Assembly: GCF_902806685.2 (NCBI RefSeq)
Contig: NC_048538.1
Location: forward strand, 7,502,001-7,566,000
From: Maniola hyperantus
Taxonomy: Eukaryota > Arthropoda > Insecta > Lepidoptera > Nymphalidae
Length of the DNA stretch: 64,000 nt
Reading direction: 5' to 3'
This document shows, piece by piece, positions 58,776 through 64,000 of the stretch. The notes below the pieces were generated by a model that did no database searches, was not told the origin of the DNA, and worked only from the letters and a program-made list of their open reading frames with translations. How positions within the stretch are numbered: the first letter of the stretch is position 1; each line of letters starts with the position of its first letter. Both the position numbers and the translations under genes were made by a program.

Positions 58776-60857
58776 GTCGACATGGACAATTAAACTTATT
58801 ACGTTACGAACCCGGATGAAATAGGTACTCTTGATCAATAACCAGTACCTACACGAAGTATAAATCTTATTTCGTAGCTGGTTACGAAATACTGTACCTA
58901 ATACGACGCAAAAACTATTAGGTACCTAATAAAACTTAATTAGATTTTTTTTTGTTGTCTGTCGGGGTTAACCACGGCCTAGAGAACTCTCCTCCGTGGG
59001 GTTAACTATAAATAATTATTGTTACATTTTCTGCCTTTTAATAAATATGATGTAGGTACATATACCACCCCGATTTCCACAACAATGCCTGTCATATCTG
59101 TGAGTCTCAATTGAATTTGTTCAATATGGAAATGAGGAAAATTACCTTTTGAAATGTCAAAGAAACCATTACCCTTATCTGTGTATAAGCTGTTTGTATA
59201 ATAAGGAGCGATTTATTCAATTTGAGTACCTATCTGTTATTCCTATTTTTAGTCTGAGTTTATCTATCCCTTCATTATAAACAAATTCAACAATTATGTA
59301 TTTATTTATCGTTAGCTAAGTGACTTATATCTTTCTCTGCGACGTAGGTATAAACATTTTTAAGAGTCGTAACCTTACTACCATATAATGGTAATACCTA
59401 CGCTTCCAGATCTTTCGCAATACGACACTACTAAGCCTATACTTCTCGTTTAACAATGACTTTGACTTTTAGTTTTCACGATAATTTCACGATAATTCTA
59501 ACACGACTGTCCCAAAAAGGAGTGTAATGTTTTCAAGGTTAATACCTATATATGTATGTATGTGTTTCTTTATTGCACTATAACTTCTAAATGCCTGAAT
59601 AGATTTGGACGTATGATTAGAATCCTATCCCGAGTGACACTGGCTATAATATCTTTGAAAAAAAAATCAATATGGCAGGGTAATCGTGTATTTTAAATTA
59701 TTGCTATTTAATAACAGGGACTAACGGCTTAACTTCCGATGAAAGGATGCCTTCCTTCGTAAATGACAAATTCGAACATCTAAAAATGCTAAACCATTTA
59801 GGTATCGATTTGGGTCAACGTTGCTTAACCAGCACAATCGATTGACCTATCAATCGATAGCCGCTGTCTTATATGACGTGTCTGTCCATCTTAACTACTG
59901 AAAATATTAGTATCTAACATTTTCTTTTACATTTTCTACACTAGAACTACCTATTTCTATTATGCCTTTTGTCAAAGTAGCTTCCTTTAGAATAGGCACT
60001 AGAGCGACATACGAAAGTTCAAGGCTTTGCACTTGCACCATATCAAAGTCACTTATAAAATCGTACTACATATTTTGTACTATGTTGTGGGTACAGGTAG
60101 GTTTTTAAGGGTTTCATCTAGGCGGCCTGTCCGGCCGTCTATTATATTATGCATTGATGTTGGAATCCCCCTCTATATGTCACAACCATTTTATTCAGAA
60201 ACTATTTAGGTTGTAAAGATTACATAAATCACAGTTATAGAAACTTTTGCTGCCGCTACATGTAGGTACAAAGTACATTCAAATTTTGAAAAAAAAAATT
60301 ACATTAAGGGTGAATGTGAAAGTCGTCTCTGTAGGTACGGAATGTTTGTAAAGAACACACCTACCTATATACCTACCTACTCTTTACATTGAGGGATCAT
60401 TAGTAGAAGCCCGGGGGTTACTTTATTAAGAAAACCCCTAACGACGGGCTTGGAATAAATTATTCGTAATCCACTCGTAATGATTAGGTCGCCTTCTCTA
60501 TGCCTTTCAAAGTATCTTGAGACCTCATTTTCTTATTATTATTTAGATCTGTCTCCAATCAAATTGTTTAGTCTTTAAAGAGATAGTATTCATTGTTTTT
60601 GCATTTAAATAAAATAGCTTTCTATACCTATCTTTTTATATTTAAAACATTGGTACCTAGAACCACCCTATAACCTACCATTTTACACATAATATAGGTA
60701 CACATGCAAATACACATTAGCTAAGCATGGCTAATGTTATCAATCATTAAAATCAAGTGCAAAACATTGACGTTGTTGTGCAAAGTTTGCATAGTAGGTC
60801 ATCTATCACTCGTCGTTGGACCGCTTGCATAATAGAACTCATTTGATTCCTCTTATT
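58776..60857. other. intergenic, no gene; one repeat fragment
   Basis: 59560-59690 (tgtgtttctttattgcacta, then tcccgagtgacactggctat) resembles a decayed interspersed repeat. The remainder is AT-rich with frequent taggta and tacctac runs. The ORF at 60027-60209 has no support. Confidence 0.35.
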
Positions 60858-61132
60858 AGGGTTCCGTACCCTTCAGGTCTAACGGGACCTTATTAAGCCT
60901 CCGCTGACCGTCCGTCCGCCTGTCTGTCTGCGCGGGCTGTAGGTATATCGTGAACCGTAATTGGTAGAGTTCTGAAATTTTCACAGAATGTGTAGGTATT
61001 TCTATTGGCGCTATAACAACAAATAATAAAAATTTCAAAATGGCCGCCATGAAAATTCAAAAATGTTATTTCTTGTAGGATGGTACGGAACTTCCTTTGT
61101 GTGCGAGTCCGACTCGCACTTGACCGCTATTT
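60858..61132 (+). mobile_element. ggttccgta-family element, divergent subtype
   Basis: agggttccgtacccttcagg, cgtccgtccgcctgtctgtc, and the end gatggtacggaacttccttt with cgagtccgactcgcacttga. It contains aaaatggccgccatga at 61036-61051, an ATGGC-core palindrome also seen in the satellite unit. Confidence 0.7.
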
Positions 61133-61591
61133 TGACAAATAGGTAAGTAGGTAGGTACATACCTACTCGTAGTAAAAATGTTGCTTGGTAACTTATCAAA
61201 AGATTGATTTATTGATTTCAGCCGTAAGTCGTAATAACCAAATTTTACATCTACCCATCTACTGTGACTAAAATCTTGTCTGAGTGGGCCCCCAGGCATA
61301 GGCGACCTCGTAATAATAAGTATGACGTTCATAAAAACTTAATGGAAAGTCAGCCTCGTTAAACGGTACATTAAGGACGTAATTAACTAAATAAATACGT
61401 ACCTGCAAGGATAGTAAAACGCCTATAAAATTTAATGAGTTTTGCTTTGTATTTGCGTAAGAAAAGATAACTAATTAGGTACGTAGATTAAGCCTCACCC
61501 AATGGCGCAGCGTTGGCAAACGACATAGTGCCGCAAGACCGTGGCGTGTGGAAGTCGTTGTTAAAAGCCCTATGTACAGATGATATTTTCA

Positions 61592-61771
61592 GATCAGCCC
61601 CCCAATTGTGTAAGAATAACCATTTCATGGCTATCGCAATCGTCAAGAAATTCTGCCCTTTGATTGGCTGTGAAAAAATGAAAACAGCGAATCAACCAAT
61701 CAAAGGGCAGAATTTCTTGACGATTGCCATAGCGTTGAAATGGTTATTCTTACACAATCGGGGGCCTGATT
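61592..61771. mobile_element. foldback MITE, about 70-bp near-perfect arms
   Basis: ccaattgtgtaagaataacc through caagaaattctgccctttga (61602-61662) pairs with its complement (about 61700-61760) with only two or three mismatches. The loop is about 40 bp. The high identity of the arms suggests a young copy. Confidence 0.85.
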
Positions 61772-61806
61772 TATCTAGGATCATCATGGTACTCCTGTAT
61801 GCACAG

Positions 61807-61807
<1 letters not shown>

Positions 61808-61861
<54 letters not shown>
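61808..61861. repeat. (AT)n microsatellite
   Basis: Uninterrupted at dinucleotide run of about 53 bp directly after the foldback element at 61592-61771. Confidence 0.95.
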
Positions 61862-61864
<3 letters not shown>

Positions 61865-62214
61865 GTGTACACACAATACACATACACTACATAATGCAGT
61901 AGTATTATAGGTACTCTAGTATAGCACCTAATTTACTCAAGATATGAGTATAATTTGTCCTTAGCTCTTATGCTAATGACTAGTAACACTTAGTCAGTGT
62001 CCCTGACATATATTGCCTGCTCGGAAAAGTTATCTGTATTAAGTATACAAAGGAAAAGAACCTAACTGACAAACCGGCAGGTTTTCTTTAATTTATAAAG
62101 GTTTTCTTGAAGTTTTAATGTGAAAGCTGTGATGTTTTGGATGTTTGTCCTTCACGCCACAATGACTAAGTTTTAACGATTTGACTGAGGAATGGAGATA
62201 ACTTATAGGTACCC

Positions 62215-62400
62215 TGAAGCTACGTTTTATCCCGGAAAATTTAAAAGTTTCCGCAGGTATAACTATAACCAAATTCTACGTGGAGGAACTATAGAGCTAT
62301 ACATCTAGCTATAGCTCACATCCCGGAAAATACAAGAGTTCCCACGGGATTTTTAAGAACATACGTCCACGCGGATGAAGTAGCGGGCATCGTCTAGTCT
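62215..62400 (+). mobile_element. Helitron-like element, 3' part, twice
   Basis: tatcccggaaaatttaaaag near 62228 and a second acatcccggaaaatacaaga at 62319 are followed by gttcccacgggatttttaag and cacgcggatgaagtagcggg, then catcgtctag. This suggests an internal repeat or two overlapping 3' ends. Confidence 0.6.
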
Positions 62401-62476
62401 AATTAGATTTTTTTTTCAGAAATTCTATCCGAGCAAGCCCGGAGAGGGCTTGTTAATATGTATGTTAGGTATCTAT

Positions 62477-62589
62477 AGTACCAGACAGGTCGAGATCGCA
62501 CCGGTGCGGGATAGCACGGGTGACGAGAGGGTGACCGGGGCGTCCCCCCGCCTTATAGCCTGATTGCCATCTTGACCTGTCGCGTACTA
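62477..62589. mobile_element. GC-rich MITE, family of 15970, shortest copy
   Basis: tagtaccagacaggtcgaga at the left and gattgccatcttgacctgtc then gcgtacta at the right. The internal part is shortened to ccggtgcgggatagcacggg and ggcgtccccccgccttata text. Confidence 0.85.
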
Positions 62590-63209
62590 CACCGGTAAAT
62601 AGTTGGTTTGATTTCATATCTTAGCGTTTAAACTACTATTGATTTTATATCCATGAATAGGTAATACATTTTTGATCACCAATAGCAGCTCACTAGGTAA
62701 CTAGATAATATTAATAGATAAACTAATCTTGTCATAATTTATTGTTAAAATATACCTACCTAGGTATACCAAAAATATTAAAATTGAAATGCAATCGTCA
62801 TCGGATTAGAACGCCGAACTTTAGTGTCTAGTTACAGTATTTATCACATTTATTTCGCTGTGTAAATTGTACGAAATCGACTTACTGATCCGATTAAATT
62901 ACTGAAGCGAAATTGAAATCACAATGGAGGATACAATTCTGCGATTAAATTCTCCAGTTCCAACAATCAGCTTCAAAAATAGGGCGTGGGTCTCAATATA
63001 ATCATATTGAGATTAATTGATTGATTTGGTCTTGTACGTTTATTTTTTATTTACCGCGATAAACACATGGCTCTATCAAGTATATGCCTCAACCAGACTG
63101 GTAAAGCAGGCGTGCTTTTTTATTATTTCTACAAAATTAAATAGTGCTCGACCATTTTATTCATAAAATACGCCACGCGGACAAATTCGCGGGCGGGCGG
63201 GATAAGAAT

Positions 63210-63958
63210 CTATGTTTATACTAATCTATACTTCTCTATATTCTTATACTTACTAATAAATAAAATTGCAGTGCTGTCTGTAATTTCAAAATAACTATTT
63301 ATTATTAAGCTCGTATTATGGTTATTTGAACTGTACTATAACTGAATCACACGTTTTTAAAATTTTTGTCTGTCTGTCTGTTTGAACGGGCTAATCATCG
63401 GAACAGCTGCACCTATTTTGACGGGACTTTCACAGACAAGTAGAAGATTAATAAAGGAGTAACATAGGCTACTTTTTTAACCGATTTTCAAAAAACGAGG
63501 AGTTGTAAATTTCTTTCTATTCTTTATTTCTGAACCCATTTGAGTATTTTTTTTTTAATCAATAGAGAAACTTTGCGACATTGTTCCATACAAAATTTGA
63601 ATTCCAACTCCTCAATCCTGATGCTGTACGGGACCTGACCACAAAAATTGATGGGGTTTAGAAACTGTCGGTTATAAATTGATATTGGAGGTACCTACCA
63701 AGTAAAGACTTTCTGAATTCGAGAACCCAACTTCTGAGCCCTGATGCTATAAGGAATTAATTTTAAATCGTGGTGATCCTACTAGATTTTTAAAGAATCA
63801 TGCGTTTAAATGTTTTTACGAAATTTGGTACTAAGATGTCTTGCATTTCGGGGCCGGGCTACTACGTATAGGCTACTTTTGTCCTGGAATATCAAAAGTT
63901 CCCACGGGATTGTAAAAACCTAAATCTACGCGGGCGAAGCCGCGCTCATCAGCTAGTC
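63210..63958 (+). mobile_element. two Helitron-like elements near the window end
   Basis: First: aataaataaaattgcagtgc, ggttatttgaactgtactat, (gtct)n, ggaacagctgcacctatttt and gacgggactttcacagac (63255-63480). Then a gattttcaaaaaacgaggag fragment. Second 3' end: cctggaatatcaaaagttcc, cgcgggcgaagccgcgctca and tcagctag at 63956. Confidence 0.6.
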
Positions 63959-64000
63959 TTATAAAGATAGGTACATCAATATAACAAAATATAAATATAA

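Noticed and set aside
61513..61902. 129-residue ORF
   Set aside because: It runs through the foldback MITE and the (AT)n tract. The Tyr/Ile repeat at its end is the microsatellite.

Overview
The window reads as nuclear DNA of a moth or butterfly. Three conserved insect genes have short or modest introns with GT-AG borders. The spaces between them are AT-rich and full of repeats typical of Lepidoptera: tRNA-headed SINEs, non-LTR (LINE) fragments, Helitron-like elements ending in CTAG, foldback MITEs, and elements bounded by ggttccgta at one end and an actcgcacttggccgg-type motif at the other. No species can be named from sequence alone. No tRNA, rRNA, CRISPR array or viral gene was recognised.

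Genes (0-20 kb). A three-exon inositol-trisphosphate 3-kinase (836-2399, +; 393 aa) follows a TATA-box promoter. A kinesin-14 of the Ncd type (8414-10330, -; 638 aa) has an uninterrupted CDS. A five-exon Bin3/MePCE-type 7SK RNA methylphosphate capping enzyme (12570-19567, +; 783 aa) is divergent to it across about 2.2 kb. They are unrelated housekeeping or signalling genes: calcium/inositol signalling, spindle motor, and snRNA capping with transcription control. I see no sign that they form one system. MITEs, a Helitron-like copy and a SINE sit in the bin3 introns.

Satellite (21.0-42.2 kb). A tandem array of about 27 copies of a roughly 760-bp unit fills some 20 kb, with one 500-N assembly gap. 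The array lies inside the 3' UTR of a 5'-truncated LINE, and that LINE lies inside a tRNA-derived SINE whose two halves are 21 kb apart. Each unit carries about five ATGGC-core sites, two of them exact matches to the YY1/Pho-type motif CAAGATGGCGGC. Each full-length unit also carries a hairpin shortly before a CTAG end, which resembles a Helitron terminus. Blocks of units are duplicated with an offset of about 11.2 kb. This is the most unusual structure in the window.

Repeat-rich flank (42-64 kb). No protein-coding gene could be supported here. It holds six ggttccgta-family copies or remnants counted over the whole window, many Helitron-like copies, five more members of a GC-rich MITE family whose first copy is in bin3 intron 3, a hAT-type MITE with an intact 8-bp target duplication, a LINE reverse-transcriptase pseudogene split by Helitron-like insertions, a recent 511-bp tandem duplication, and several near-perfect palindromes.
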